Shown: piece after piece, positions 7,978 to 16,956 of the stretch | Position numbering within the stretch: the first letter of the stretch is position 1 | Layout of the letters: each line of letters begins with the position of its first letter | Assembly (NCBI GenBank): GCA_017642695.1 | Contig: JAEPQD010000001.1 | Coordinates: 1,232,764-1,296,763, forward strand | Source of the DNA: Parvibaculum sp. | Lineage (GTDB): Bacteria; Pseudomonadota; Alphaproteobacteria; Parvibaculales; Parvibaculaceae | Direction of reading: 5' to 3' | DNA length: 64,000 bases | Translations under genes and position numbers: made by a program | Notes under the pieces: generated by a model | Told to the model about the DNA's origin: nothing | What the model saw: the letters and a program-made list of their open reading frames with translations, nothing else | Database searches by the model: none

Positions 7978-8576
7978 TGGATAGCGCCGAAAAGCGCCGT
8001 GCCGATCTCCGCGACCACAAGCGGAAATCGATCCTCGCCGCCGCGCGCCGCGTCTGCGACCGGGGCGGCCCCGAAGCCCTCACCATTCGCGCCGTCGCTT
8101 CAGAAGCGGGTTACGTGCCGGGTGCGGTCTATTCCTACTTCGCCGGCATCGACGAACTCGCCATCGCTCTCACGGCGGAGGAGCTCGGCCACCTCGCGCG
8201 CCGCATGCGGGAAGCTGCGGAAAAATCGAAGTCGCCCGCTGCCGCGCTCGAAGCCGCCGCGAAGGAGGCGCTAAAGGCGACGGCGGGCAACGCGCCCCAT
8301 GTCCGCCTTGCGGGCCGCCTCATGTCGGCCGGCGGCCTCCCCTCCGATCTCGACCGCGCGGTCACGGGCCGCGTCATCGCCGTCCTCGAAACACTGGGCG
8401 GCCCGCTCCGCGCCGCGACGGGTCTGAAGGGTGAGGCCGCCCATCGCGAAATCCTCTGCCTTGCCGCGCTTCTGATCGGCCTGCGCGTGCTCGATGCCTC
8501 GGGCCGCCTCGGGCCGCTCGGTTTCGGCGCGGAAGACCTCCTCGCGCATCGGCTCGCCGCCCTGCCGCAGGCATGA
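7977..8576 (+). CDS. TetR-family transcriptional regulator
   Basis: 199 residues. The N-terminal helix-turn-helix reads KSILAAARRVCDRGG, then LTIRAVASEAGYVPGAVYSYF. The C-terminal ligand-binding half is alanine- and leucine-rich and divergent, as usual in the family. The start codon uses the last base of the crotonase stop, so translation is coupled. It probably represses the promoter ahead of the crotonase and may respond to an acyl-CoA, given the genes around it. Confidence 0.9.
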   Translation: MDSAEKRRADLRDHKRKSILAAARRVCDRGGPEALTIRAVASEAGYVPGAVYSYFAGIDELAIALTAEELGHLARRMREAAEKSKSPAAALEAAAKEALKATAGNAPHVRLAGRLMSAGGLPSDLDRAVTGRVIAVLETLGGPLRAATGLKGEAAHREILCLAALLIGLRVLDASGRLGPLGFGAEDLLAHRLAALPQA

Positions 8577-8634
8577 CAAGCCGTCCTCCGGCCCCTATGC
8601 TTCGGCACCCGCCATTCACCGCTTTCAAATCCGG

Positions 8635-9546
8635 ATGACAGATTTTCTCGATACCTATCGCGGCACCGTGAACACATGGGAATGCGACGAGGTCGGCCAC
8701 ATGAACGTGCAGTTCTATGTCGCCCGCGCCTCGGACGCCGCCTTCTATCTGCGCCATGCGCTGGGCCTCTCGCCGTCGCGCGTCCGCGCCGAGGGCAGGG
8801 CGATGGTCGCCCTCGAGGAGCACATCCGCTTCCACCGCGAGCTCCGCGCCGGCGACATCATGAACATGCGCTCGCGTCCCGTGGAGCTGCGCGAGCGGAC
8901 GATGGTGAGCTTCCACGAGCTCTTCAATTCGGGCTCGGGCGAAACCTCGGCCACCGTCGTCGCCGTCTCGGGCCATTTCGATCTCGAAGCCCGCAAGTTG
9001 ATCCCCTGGCCCGGGGAGGCGCGCACCGCCGCCGCGCCGTTCCTCGGTTCGCTGCCCGCCCATGCCGAGCCCCGAAGCGTGCCGCGCGAAACGCGCCTGC
9101 CGGAAAAGCGCCTCGAAGACGCGGAAGATTTCATCGAGATCTATCGCGGCGCCGTCATGCCGTGGGAATGCGACGATTTCGGCCACATGAATTCGCGTTT
9201 CTACATGGCGCGTTTTTCCGACGGCGCGGGCCATCTCTGGCAGGCGATCGGCTTCGACCGCCGCTCCATGATGGAAAGGCGCCGCGGCACGGTCGTTCTC
9301 GAACTCCGGTTGAACTATCTCCGCGAGGTCCGCTCCGGCACGATGCTGGTCGCGAAGAGCACGCTGACCCGCGTCGAGGGCAAGACCCTCACCTTCGTCC
9401 ACTACATGTTCGACGCCGAAACCGGCGAGGCCGTCGCCACCGGCGAGGTCATCGCCGTCATGCTCGATCTCGATGCGCGGAAATCCGTCGCCTTCACGGA
9501 CGAGGAACGCGCGCAGTTGATGCCGCATGTGAGGGCGCTCGCATGA
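8635..9546 (+). CDS. Double-hotdog acyl-CoA thioesterase, paralogue 1
   Basis: 303 residues made of two hotdog domains of the 4HBT/FadM type. Domain 1 has WECDEVGHMN near residue 15 and domain 2 has WECDDFGHMN near residue 178. The D-x-x-GH-x-N motif is the catalytic signature of this thioesterase branch, so both halves look active. Such enzymes release fatty acids from acyl-CoA in the cytoplasm. The start at 8635 has only a weak ribosome site, but upstream sequence in this frame is out of family character. It overlaps the next paralogue by ATGA, giving a three-gene array. Confidence 0.85.
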   Translation: MTDFLDTYRGTVNTWECDEVGHMNVQFYVARASDAAFYLRHALGLSPSRVRAEGRAMVALEEHIRFHRELRAGDIMNMRSRPVELRERTMVSFHELFNSGSGETSATVVAVSGHFDLEARKLIPWPGEARTAAAPFLGSLPAHAEPRSVPRETRLPEKRLEDAEDFIEIYRGAVMPWECDDFGHMNSRFYMARFSDGAGHLWQAIGFDRRSMMERRRGTVVLELRLNYLREVRSGTMLVAKSTLTRVEGKTLTFVHYMFDAETGEAVATGEVIAVMLDLDARKSVAFTDEERAQLMPHVRALA

Positions 9547-10436
9547 GCGGCATGATCGACACCTATCGCGGTTACGTCTCGCTGCAGGAATGCGACGAGA
9601 TGGGCCACATGAACATCCAGCACTACATCTCGAAGAGTTCCGACAGCTCCTACAATCTCCGCACGGCGCTGGGTCTCTCCGCGCTCGATCAGGCGCAGTC
9701 GGGCCTCGGCTATGTCGCGCTCGAACATCACATCCGTTTTCACCGCGAACTCCGCGCCAGCGACCTCGTGGTGATCCGCTCCGGCATCGTCGAGCTGCGC
9801 GACCGGACCATGCGCATCTATCAGGAAATGTCGGAGGCGCTGGATGGCCGCCTCGCCGCGACCTATGTGGTCGACACCGGCTGCCTTGATCTCGAAACGC
9901 GCCGCCTCACCGCCTGGCCGGATAGCGTGCGCACCCGCGCCGGGGAGATGCACGTTACGCTTCCTGCCGAAGCCGAGCCGCGATCCATCCCGCGCGAGGC
10001 GGTGGACCGCGACGTCTCGCTTGCCCGCGCCGATGAGCTCGGCATGGTCGAGACCAACCGTTCCGTCGTGAACACCTGGGAATGCGACACCAACGATCAC
10101 ATGAACGCGCGCTTCTTCATGGCGCGCTTCTCGGACGCGCAGGGTCACATGTGGGCGCATGCGGGCCTCGGCCGTCATGAGCAGGCGGCGCGCGGCCTCG
10201 CCACCGCGACCGTCGAAATGCGCCTCATTTATTTCCGCGAACTGCGCGCCGGCGAAACGCTCTTCGTGCGCACGGGAATTCTCCCGGGCGAAGGCAAAAC
10301 GGTGCGCTACCGCCACTGGTTGTTCAGCGGCGACACGGGCGAACCCGCCTGTGCCGCGGAAGGCGCGGGCCTCCTCTTCGACAAGGCGAGCCGCAAGGCC
10401 GTGCCCCTGCCGGAAACGGTGCGGAGCCGCCTCTGA
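9543..10436 (+). CDS. Double-hotdog acyl-CoA thioesterase, paralogue 2
   Basis: 297 residues, starting within the ATGA shared with paralogue 1. Domain 1 contains QECDEMGHMN. In domain 2 the motif has become WECDTNDHMN, with the conserved glycine before histidine changed to aspartate. Overall layout and spacing match paralogue 1, including the LETRRLTAWP linker that precedes domain 2. It probably also acts on acyl-CoA, perhaps with changed activity in the second half. Confidence 0.85.
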   Translation: MSGMIDTYRGYVSLQECDEMGHMNIQHYISKSSDSSYNLRTALGLSALDQAQSGLGYVALEHHIRFHRELRASDLVVIRSGIVELRDRTMRIYQEMSEALDGRLAATYVVDTGCLDLETRRLTAWPDSVRTRAGEMHVTLPAEAEPRSIPREAVDRDVSLARADELGMVETNRSVVNTWECDTNDHMNARFFMARFSDAQGHMWAHAGLGRHEQAARGLATATVEMRLIYFRELRAGETLFVRTGILPGEGKTVRYRHWLFSGDTGEPACAAEGAGLLFDKASRKAVPLPETVRSRL

Positions 10437-10472
10437 AAAACGAATTCGTCACATGAAGAACGGAAAACAAGA

Positions 10473-11393
10473 ATGAGCGAAATGATCGAAGTTGCGCGGT
10501 CCAGCGTCCAGACATGGGAATGCGACCAGATGGGCCACATGAACGTGCAGTTCTATGTGGAAAAGGCGGGTGCGGGTCTTGCCGCGCTGTCGCTCGCGCT
10601 CGGTCTCGGCCCCCGCGTCTCGCGCGGCGAGGGCGCGCGCCTCTTCGTGCGCGATCATCACGTTCGCTTCCTGCGCGAGCAGCGCCCCGGCGCCCCCTTC
10701 TTCATTCGCGCGGGCGTCCTTGAAGTGCGCGACTTCGGCCTCCGCGTCTATGAGGAGATGGTGAACACCGTCTCGGGCGAGCCCGCCGCGAGCTTCATTG
10801 CCGAGGTCGAATGGCTCGACGAGGAAACCCGTGAGATGAAGCCGCTGCCGGCAAAGGCGAAGGCCGCCGCGAAGGAGCTCGTCGTCGAACTCCCCGTGCA
10901 CGGCAGTCCGCGCGGGCTCGAAATCTACGAGCCGCGCCCCGCGCCGAAACTGAAGGAGGCGGACGCGATGGGCATGGTCCGCACCTGGCAGGGCGAGATC
11001 GAAACGCCGCAATGCGACGGACAGGGCTTCCTCACCATCCGCCACTTCATGGGCATCGTCTCGGACGGCATTCCGAACCTTCTCGCGCAGACGAGCGGGG
11101 CGGACCGGTCGCGAACGCCGACGGTCGGCGGCGCCGCTCTCGAATACCGCTTCGTCTATCGCCGCCATCCGCGCGTCGGCGATGTGCTGACGCTCCGGAG
11201 CGGTCTCAAGCAGGTCGGCCCCAAGACCTATACCTGGTGCCACTGGCTCTTCGATCTCGAAACAGGCGAGGCGATCGCGACCGCCGAGGCCGTCGCCATC
11301 GCGCTCGATCTCACCACGCGCAAGGCCATTCCCATCCCGGAGGAGATGCGCGCTAATCTGGAGTCGCTGGTGATCGAGGGGCTCGGCGTCTGA
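10473..11393 (+). CDS. Double-hotdog acyl-CoA thioesterase, paralogue 3
   Basis: 306 residues, third member of the tandem array, 36 bases after paralogue 2. Domain 1 retains WECDQMGHMN. In domain 2 the site reads QCDGQGFLT, so both the histidine and the asparagine of the catalytic motif are lost and that half is probably structural or non-catalytic. An acyl-CoA dehydrogenase gene follows 22 bases downstream with its own ribosome site, consistent with one fatty-acyl catabolic operon running from about 8.6 to 12.6 kb. Confidence 0.85.
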   Translation: MSEMIEVARSSVQTWECDQMGHMNVQFYVEKAGAGLAALSLALGLGPRVSRGEGARLFVRDHHVRFLREQRPGAPFFIRAGVLEVRDFGLRVYEEMVNTVSGEPAASFIAEVEWLDEETREMKPLPAKAKAAAKELVVELPVHGSPRGLEIYEPRPAPKLKEADAMGMVRTWQGEIETPQCDGQGFLTIRHFMGIVSDGIPNLLAQTSGADRSRTPTVGGAALEYRFVYRRHPRVGDVLTLRSGLKQVGPKTYTWCHWLFDLETGEAIATAEAVAIALDLTTRKAIPIPEEMRANLESLVIEGLGV

Positions 11394-11415
11394 CAGAAAG
11401 AAGAAGGGGAGGAGC

Positions 11416-12579
11416 ATGGGAGGATTTCTGAGAGCCGCGCTGAGCGCGGAGGAAGGCGCGCTGCTCGACGGCGCCGCTGCCTTCAGCGAACGCACCGTCC
11501 GCCCCAACGCGAATGAATGGGAGCGCTCCCGCCGCCAGCCGGTCGAGGCGCTTCGCGAGGCCGCTTCCCTCGGCCTTCTCCGTCTCGAAGCGCCGAAGGA
11601 GCAGGGTGGTCTCGGCCACCGCTATCTCGTGAAGCTCGCACTCTCGGAGGAAATGTCCCGCGCCGACATGGCCTTCACCTTCTCCATGGTGAACACGCAG
11701 AACGTCGCCGCCCGTCTCGCGCTTTCGCCTGCTGCGCATCACCGCGAGGAATACGTGCCCGCCTTGATGTCCGGCGAGATCTTCGGCGCGACGGCTTTGA
11801 GCGAGCCGGGCGCGGGCAGCGACTTCTCTTCCATTCGCACCCGCGCGGAAAAATCCGCGGGCGGCTGGCGTCTCGACGGCGAGAAGGGCTGGATCACCAA
11901 TGCCGCCATCGCCGATCTCTTCATCACCTATGTGCAGACGGATCCTTCGGCAGGCTGGCGCGGCATCGCCTGCTTCCTCGTCGATGCGCGTAAACCCGGC
12001 TTCGCGCGCCGCCCCGCTTACGGTCTCATGGGCGGCCATGCCATCGGCGCGGGCGGCTTCGCGCTCGAAAACTATGCGGCATCGGAAGAAGACATGATCG
12101 CGCCGCCGGGCGAGGCCTTCAAACTCGCCATGAAGGGCGTCAACGGCGCGCGCGTCTATGTCGCCGCCATGTGCGCGGGGCTGCTCGGCGATGCACTCGA
12201 AACCGCTCTCACCTACGGCGCGGAGCGCCGCGCCTTCGGCAAGTCCCTTCTCGAGCATCAGGGACTCAACTGGTCGCTCGGCGACGTCGCGAACGATCTG
12301 GAAGCCCTCCGCGGCCTCGTTGCGCATGCAGGGCATCTCATCGACCGCGAGGAAGATGCGGTCATGGCGGCGGCCCATGCGAAGAAGTTTGCGGGGAGGG
12401 TGACGCTCCCCCGCCTCGCCGATTGCATTCAGGCAATGGGCGCCGCCGGGCTCCGCGAGGAATACGGTCTCCACCGCCATCTCGCCTGCGCCAAGATCGC
12501 CGCCTATACCGACGGCAGCACCGAGATCATGAACGAACGCATCGGCGCTGGTTTGATGAAAGAATACGGTCCCGTCTAG
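11416..12579 (+). CDS. Acyl-CoA dehydrogenase family protein
   Basis: 387 residues with an AGGGGAGGAG ribosome site. The three-part fold is present: N-terminal helical domain, the middle FAD-binding strands (ATALSEPGAGSDFSS, then GEKGWITNAAIADLF) and the C-terminal helices ending YTDGSTEIMNERIG. The usual YEG-T catalytic-glutamate position near the end is Thr-Asp, so the base, if any, must lie elsewhere as in isovaleryl-type enzymes. It introduces a 2,3 double bond into an acyl-CoA and passes electrons to an electron-transfer flavoprotein. The stop shares CTAG with the convergent hydrolase gene. Confidence 0.88.
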   Translation: MGGFLRAALSAEEGALLDGAAAFSERTVRPNANEWERSRRQPVEALREAASLGLLRLEAPKEQGGLGHRYLVKLALSEEMSRADMAFTFSMVNTQNVAARLALSPAAHHREEYVPALMSGEIFGATALSEPGAGSDFSSIRTRAEKSAGGWRLDGEKGWITNAAIADLFITYVQTDPSAGWRGIACFLVDARKPGFARRPAYGLMGGHAIGAGGFALENYAASEEDMIAPPGEAFKLAMKGVNGARVYVAAMCAGLLGDALETALTYGAERRAFGKSLLEHQGLNWSLGDVANDLEALRGLVAHAGHLIDREEDAVMAAAHAKKFAGRVTLPRLADCIQAMGAAGLREEYGLHRHLACAKIAAYTDGSTEIMNERIGAGLMKEYGPV

Positions 12580-13496
12580 CGCCCCTCGCGGTCGAGCCGC
12601 GCGGCGAAGTTGCGGATCTCCTTCGCCACGATGTCGGGAAACTCCATCGGCAGGAAATGCGTCGAGCCGGGCACCTGCATCACATGCGCGGCCGGATCGC
12701 GGCGCTTCAGCAGCATCGGAAAGGGCGGGCGGCAGGTCGAGCCGCGCTCGGCCCGGACGAGCGCGAAGGGTACGTGAAGGTTCCTGACCGCCGTCGTGAT
12801 GTTGTGTCCCTGCGCGCGAAAGTTGGCCGCTTCCCAGGCGGGCGCGCAGGAAAGCGCCACCTGCCCGTCCTCGCGGAGCTTCGTGCCGCCTTCCACGTAA
12901 TCTTCCACGAACTCGCGCGGCCAGGTCGTGAAGGCGCCGCGCCCCGTGTAGCGTTCCACCATCGTCTGCCGGTCGGGAAAGACCGCGCGGCGCCTCGAAG
13001 CGCCGTTGGCAAGCGGGTTGCCCTTGATCCCGAGGAGCCCGGAGAGGAGCATCGCATAGCGCGCGCCCGTCGGAATCATCACCGGGTCGAAAAGCGCGAG
13101 CCCGCGCACGAGGTCCGGCCGCGCTGCCGCCGCCATCACGCTCGCCGCACCCCCCATCGAATGTCCGGCAAGGATGATCTTCTTCCCCGTCGCCTGTTTG
13201 AAATCTTCCGCCATGGCGATCAGGTCGTCGCGATAGACATACCAGTTGTGGTGGCGGGCGGGATCGGCGGTGAGCGTCGTTTCTCCATGCCCCCGCGCAT
13301 CCCAGGCGCGCACATGGAACTGGTCCGCCAGCCCGGAAAGAATCCGGCGATAGGTAAAGCCGTTGAAGCCGTTGGCATGGGCGAAATGGAGGGGCGTCTT
13401 GCCGGGATCGTCTGCACCCCATTCGAGATACGACATCGTCCCTTCCGGCAGCGGCAGGCTTCGCCGCGCCGGCGTCTCACGCACAACGGAAGTCAT
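12576..13496 (-). CDS. Alpha/beta hydrolase
   Basis: 306 residues from the ATG at 13496. Motifs are HFAHANGFNG near the oxyanion strand, DARGHGET, nucleophile Ser113 in GHSMGG, and a C-terminal histidine in GSTHFLPME. This is a generic lipase/esterase or C–C hydrolase fold with no signal peptide. A GTG at 13532 would add 12 residues but would overlap the upstream gene. It lies five bases after another alpha/beta hydrolase gene and ends in a CTAG overlap with the acyl-CoA dehydrogenase. Substrate unknown, plausibly an ester or lactone in the surrounding acyl catabolism. Confidence 0.85.
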   Translation of the reverse strand: MTSVVRETPARRSLPLPEGTMSYLEWGADDPGKTPLHFAHANGFNGFTYRRILSGLADQFHVRAWDARGHGETTLTADPARHHNWYVYRDDLIAMAEDFKQATGKKIILAGHSMGGAASVMAAAARPDLVRGLALFDPVMIPTGARYAMLLSGLLGIKGNPLANGASRRRAVFPDRQTMVERYTGRGAFTTWPREFVEDYVEGGTKLREDGQVALSCAPAWEAANFRAQGHNITTAVRNLHVPFALVRAERGSTCRPPFPMLLKRRDPAAHVMQVPGSTHFLPMEFPDIVAKEIRNFAARLDREGR

Positions 13497-13501
13497 GAAG
13501 T

Positions 13502-14668
13502 TCAATCCAGCAGTTTTTTCTTCTTGAGCCACCCGGCCACGATAGCGACAGCTTCCGCCATCTTGTCCGGCTGGCCAATATAATAATGCGTCGCGCCCTT
13601 CACGACATGAAGTTCCTTGTCGTCATGTTGCACGCCCGCAAGGATGCGCGCCGCATGGCTCGGCGTGCAGCCGTCATCGGCGCTGTTCTCGATCACGAGC
13701 ACCGGCACCGTGATGTCGCCCGCGCATTTCGGCCCGTTCGCCCGGCTTTCCCGGTAGGACCATTGCGAGAGCCACGCCCGGAGCGAGGAATAGCGCGCGA
13801 GCCCCGCCGGCATCATGTTGACGGTCTTCGGGTCGCCCATGAAGCACCAGTTCGGGCCCTTCCGGTCGTTCGGATCGATCGACGGGTCGAGCCAGCGCGG
13901 GTCCGCCATCGTCCCGTGAACCACGAAGGCGCGTTCTTCCGTCCCGCGCCCTTCGCGTTTCAATTGTTCGAGCTTGCCGCGCACCCAGGCGTCGATCCGC
14001 CCCGAGCGCGCGATCTGCGCGGCGCGGAAGCGTTCGAGGTACGCGTCCGTATAGGGCGGCTGGTTCGGGTTTTTCGGGTCGTAGAGATCGAGCTCGACAT
14101 CCCGCTCCTCCGGATCGAGCTCGTTCCGGATCGACGGGTCGAGCCATTCGGTGAGCGTGATCGCGCGGCTCACATGCGCCGCGAGTTGCAGAACCGCATC
14201 GGCGGGAATGAGCCCCGCGCCTTTCACGTCCACCGGGTCGCCCCAGGGCGTCGCCGTGATCGTCGGCTTCTCGGCCTGTGACTGGTAGAACATCGACAGC
14301 GAGCCGCCGCCCGACCATCCCGCCATCACCACCTTCTCGTAGCCGAGCTTCTCCTTGGCGTAGCGCACGTAATGCCCGAGATCGAGCAGCACCTTCTCCA
14401 TGATCAGCGCGCTGTCATTATGCGGATAGCGGCTGCCGCAGGTGAGGCAGGGAATGCCCGCCGCCGCCAGCGCATTCGGCATCGGCAGCAGGTTCATCGT
14501 CCCCGTCGGATGCATGAAGATCAGCACCGTCTTCGACGTCGCGCCTTTCGGCTTCAGGTGCTGCCCCTCGACGACGATGGTGTCGAGCGCCCCTGCATAG
14601 GTCTCCTTGAAAGGCGAACTCTCCTGCCAGTGCAGGTGAAACGGAATGCGCTCGACCTCGTATGCCAT
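13502..14668 (-). CDS. Alpha/beta hydrolase, large esterase type
   Basis: 388 residues from the ATG at 14668 (a GTG at 14677 would overlap the upstream crotonase). The hydrolase core has the nucleophile Ser119 in AGWSGGG and an early MHPTGTMN loop that replaces the usual HGG oxyanion motif. A lid-like insert of about 120 residues rich in charged residues lies between strands. The C-terminal histidine is in GATHYYIG. It is the middle gene of an operon with the crotonase upstream and the second hydrolase downstream, separated by only five bases on each side. Likely a cytoplasmic esterase; substrate unknown. Confidence 0.82.
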   Translation of the reverse strand: MAYEVERIPFHLHWQESSPFKETYAGALDTIVVEGQHLKPKGATSKTVLIFMHPTGTMNLLPMPNALAAAGIPCLTCGSRYPHNDSALIMEKVLLDLGHYVRYAKEKLGYEKVVMAGWSGGGSLSMFYQSQAEKPTITATPWGDPVDVKGAGLIPADAVLQLAAHVSRAITLTEWLDPSIRNELDPEERDVELDLYDPKNPNQPPYTDAYLERFRAAQIARSGRIDAWVRGKLEQLKREGRGTEERAFVVHGTMADPRWLDPSIDPNDRKGPNWCFMGDPKTVNMMPAGLARYSSLRAWLSQWSYRESRANGPKCAGDITVPVLVIENSADDGCTPSHAARILAGVQHDDKELHVVKGATHYYIGQPDKMAEAVAIVAGWLKKKKLLD

Positions 14669-14673
14669 GGGCG

Positions 14674-15498
14674 TCACTCCGCCGCGCTTTTCGCGGCCTT
14701 CTTGAAGTCGGGCTTGCGCTTGTTGAGGAAGGCGTCCACCGCCTCGTGATGCTCCGGCGTCGTCCAGCAGATCTTCAGCGCATCCGTCTCGCGCTTCTGC
14801 GCGGCGGTCAGGTCCGTTGTGCAGGCGTTCTGCGTGAGGAGTTCCTTCGTCATGCGCAATTGCCGCGAGGGGTTCTCCGCGATCTGTGCGGCGATGCTGA
14901 AGGCCTTGTCGAGCAGCTTGTCGCCCGGCACGACATATTCGCAGAGTCCCTTCTCCTGCGCTTCCGCCGCCTGGTAGAGCCGCCCGGACAGCATCATCTC
15001 GTTCGCATGGCCCCAGCCCATCCGGCTGACGAGGAAATGCGACGAGGCAAGCTCCGGCACGATCCCCATCTTCACGAACACCATGCCGAATTTCGCTTCC
15101 TCCGCCGCGACGATCACGTCGAACGGCAGGATCATGGTGACGCCGATGCCGACCGCCGGTCCGTTCACCGCCGCGATCATCGGCTTCGAGGAACGCACGA
15201 GCTCGATCCAGTCGACGCCGCGCGGCATGCCGCCGCTGCCGCCCGCCGTGTCGTTGCCCGGGTCCTTGCCGTCGAGCCGCGTCTTGAACGTGCCCTCGAT
15301 GTCCGCGCCCGCGCAGAAGCCGCGCCCTTCGCCCGTCATCACGATGGCGCCGATGTCGGGATCGTCATTCGCCTTTTGAATCGCGTCCGCCTGCTCCTCC
15401 GCCATTTTCGGCGTCCAGGCGTTCAGCCTGTCCGGCCGGTTCATGGTCAGAAGCAGGATGTTGCCGCGCTTCTCTGTCTTGATTTGTGTGTAATCCAT
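14674..15498 (-). CDS. Crotonase family protein, enoyl-CoA isomerase-like
   Basis: 274 residues from the ATG at 15498, chosen because GGGAGG sits nine bases upstream. CoA-binding FCAGADIEG and oxyanion GPAVGIGV are clear. The first hydratase glutamate is missing, whereas Glu149 in MGIVPELASS matches the single catalytic glutamate of delta3-delta2-enoyl-CoA isomerases. I therefore favour isomerase over hydratase, which would let unsaturated acyl chains enter beta-oxidation. It leads the three-gene operon with the two hydrolases. Confidence 0.88.
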   Translation of the reverse strand: MDYTQIKTEKRGNILLLTMNRPDRLNAWTPKMAEEQADAIQKANDDPDIGAIVMTGEGRGFCAGADIEGTFKTRLDGKDPGNDTAGGSGGMPRGVDWIELVRSSKPMIAAVNGPAVGIGVTMILPFDVIVAAEEAKFGMVFVKMGIVPELASSHFLVSRMGWGHANEMMLSGRLYQAAEAQEKGLCEYVVPGDKLLDKAFSIAAQIAENPSRQLRMTKELLTQNACTTDLTAAQKRETDALKICWTTPEHHEAVDAFLNKRKPDFKKAAKSAAE

Positions 15499-15650
15499 GT
15501 GCAGGTTCCTCCCGTATATGTTTTCCGGCAAGTCTAGGCAGCGGCGGAACGGGCCACAAGCAAGCCCGAGCCGGCCCGCCGCGCGCCAGCTTGACGTTGC
15601 GTTTCCGTCGCCCGCGCGGTCCCTGGGCCGCCATTTCTAGGGAGGTGTCC

Positions 15651-16631
15651 GTGTCGATTCTCGACCTGGCGGTGCAAAATCTTGCCTCGCCCATGGTTCT
15701 CTTCTTCGCGCTCGGTGTGGCCGCGGCTCTCATCCGCTCCGACCTTGCGGTGCCCGAGGCGGCGGCAAAGCTCCTCGCTCTCTATCTGATGCTTGCCATC
15801 GGCTTCAAGGGCGGGGCGGAGGTCTCGAAATCGGGGCTCGATTCCGCAATGGCGCTCACCATCGGCGCCGGCATTCTCCTCTCGTTCCTCATCCCGCTTG
15901 CGGGATATTTTTTCATCCGCATGTCCACGCGCCTCGGCGCGATAGATGCAGCGGCGGTCGCCGCTCATTACGGCTCCATCTCCATTGTCACCTTCGTTGC
16001 CGCGACCGAAGTCGTGAAGGGTCTGGGCCTTGCCTATGAAGGCTATCTGATCGCCGTTGCTGCGGTCATGGAAACGCCGGCCATCGTCGCCGCGCTTCTG
16101 CTTGCGCGCCGCGCTCAGCCGAAGGGGCAGGCGGGCGAAAGCATGGGCGCGCTGCTCCGCGAGGTCGCGACCAACGGCTCCATCGTCATTCTCGTCGGCG
16201 CCTTCTTCATCGGCTGGATCACGGGTGAACGTGGCATGTCGATGATCTCGCCCTTCATCGTCGATCCCTTCCGGGGCATTCTCTGCCTCTTCCTGCTCGA
16301 CATGGGCCTCGTCGCGGGCCGCGGCCTTCGTCAGGGCGCGCGCGAATTGTCACCGCCGCTCATTGCCTTCGGCATCTATTTCCCGCTGGTCTCGGCGTCG
16401 CTCGCTGCGGCTCTCGCCGTTCCGCTCGGCCTCTCGGTCGGCGGCGCCGCGCTCTTCATCACGCTGGCGGCCTCGGCCTCCTACATAGCCGTGCCCGCTG
16501 CCATGCGTCTCGCGCTGCCGGAGGCGAATCCCGCGATCTATCTCACGCTGTCGCTCGGCGTGACCTTCCCCTTCAACCTTTCGCTCGGCATCCCGCTATA
16601 TGCGGCGGTCGCCCAGCGCATCGCCGGATGA
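15651..16631 (+). CDS. sbtA: SbtA-type sodium-dependent bicarbonate transporter
   Basis: 326 residues from a GTG at 15651 with GGGAGG upstream. About ten hydrophobic segments fall in two similar halves, with family features such as LYLMLAIGFKGG in the first half and YIAVPAAMRLALPEANP in the second. The family is best known from cyanobacterial carbon concentration, where SbtA brings in bicarbonate with sodium. The next gene encodes a PII-like protein nine bases downstream, the usual SbtB partner, which supports the call. In a heterotroph it might feed carboxylation reactions. Transport substrate is inferred. Confidence 0.85.
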   Translation: MSILDLAVQNLASPMVLFFALGVAAALIRSDLAVPEAAAKLLALYLMLAIGFKGGAEVSKSGLDSAMALTIGAGILLSFLIPLAGYFFIRMSTRLGAIDAAAVAAHYGSISIVTFVAATEVVKGLGLAYEGYLIAVAAVMETPAIVAALLLARRAQPKGQAGESMGALLREVATNGSIVILVGAFFIGWITGERGMSMISPFIVDPFRGILCLFLLDMGLVAGRGLRQGARELSPPLIAFGIYFPLVSASLAAALAVPLGLSVGGAALFITLAASASYIAVPAAMRLALPEANPAIYLTLSLGVTFPFNLSLGIPLYAAVAQRIAG

Positions 16632-16640
16632 GGTGACGAG

Positions 16641-16952
16641 ATGGAAATGCACAGCAAGAAGCGCATCGAGATCCTGCTTGAAGCCCCGGCGCAGAAGCGC
16701 CTGACCGACCTGCTGGATCGCCTCGACGTGACGGGCTACACGGTCATGCCGGTCCTTGGGGGCAAGGGTCATCACGGCGTCTGGAGTCGCGAGGGTCTCC
16801 CCTCCGCCGCCGGGACCATGGTCTCGGTTTCCGTCATCGCGGCGGAGGAAAGGCTCGACCAGGTGCTCGAGCCCGTCTTCGATCTCGTCCGCCGTCACAT
16901 CGGCATCGTCACCATTTCGGACGTCATGGTGATCCGGGGCGAGCGCTTCTGA
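16641..16952 (+). CDS. sbtB: SbtB-like PII signalling protein
   Basis: 103 residues with the PII ferredoxin-like fold: RIEILLEAPAQKRLTDLLDRL, then TGYTVMPVLGGKGHHGVW leading into the T-loop, and VRRHIGIVTISDVMVIRG at the end. The C-terminal cysteine loop of some cyanobacterial SbtB proteins is absent. Its partner is probably the SbtA permease immediately upstream, which SbtB-type proteins bind and regulate through adenine nucleotides. Both genes appear to be one transcript. Confidence 0.85.
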   Translation: MEMHSKKRIEILLEAPAQKRLTDLLDRLDVTGYTVMPVLGGKGHHGVWSREGLPSAAGTMVSVSVIAAEERLDQVLEPVFDLVRRHIGIVTISDVMVIRGERF

Positions 16953-16956
16953 CGGC

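Noticed and set aside
11353-13422. 689-codon minus-strand open frame opposite the acyl-CoA dehydrogenase gene
   Set aside because: It is out of frame with both recognised genes it crosses, has a low-complexity Arg/Ala-rich translation, and no ribosome site.
13496-13532. GTG start adding 12 residues to the hydrolase at 12576–13496
   Set aside because: It would overlap the upstream hydrolase gene by 31 bases and the ATG at 13496 gives a normal family start.
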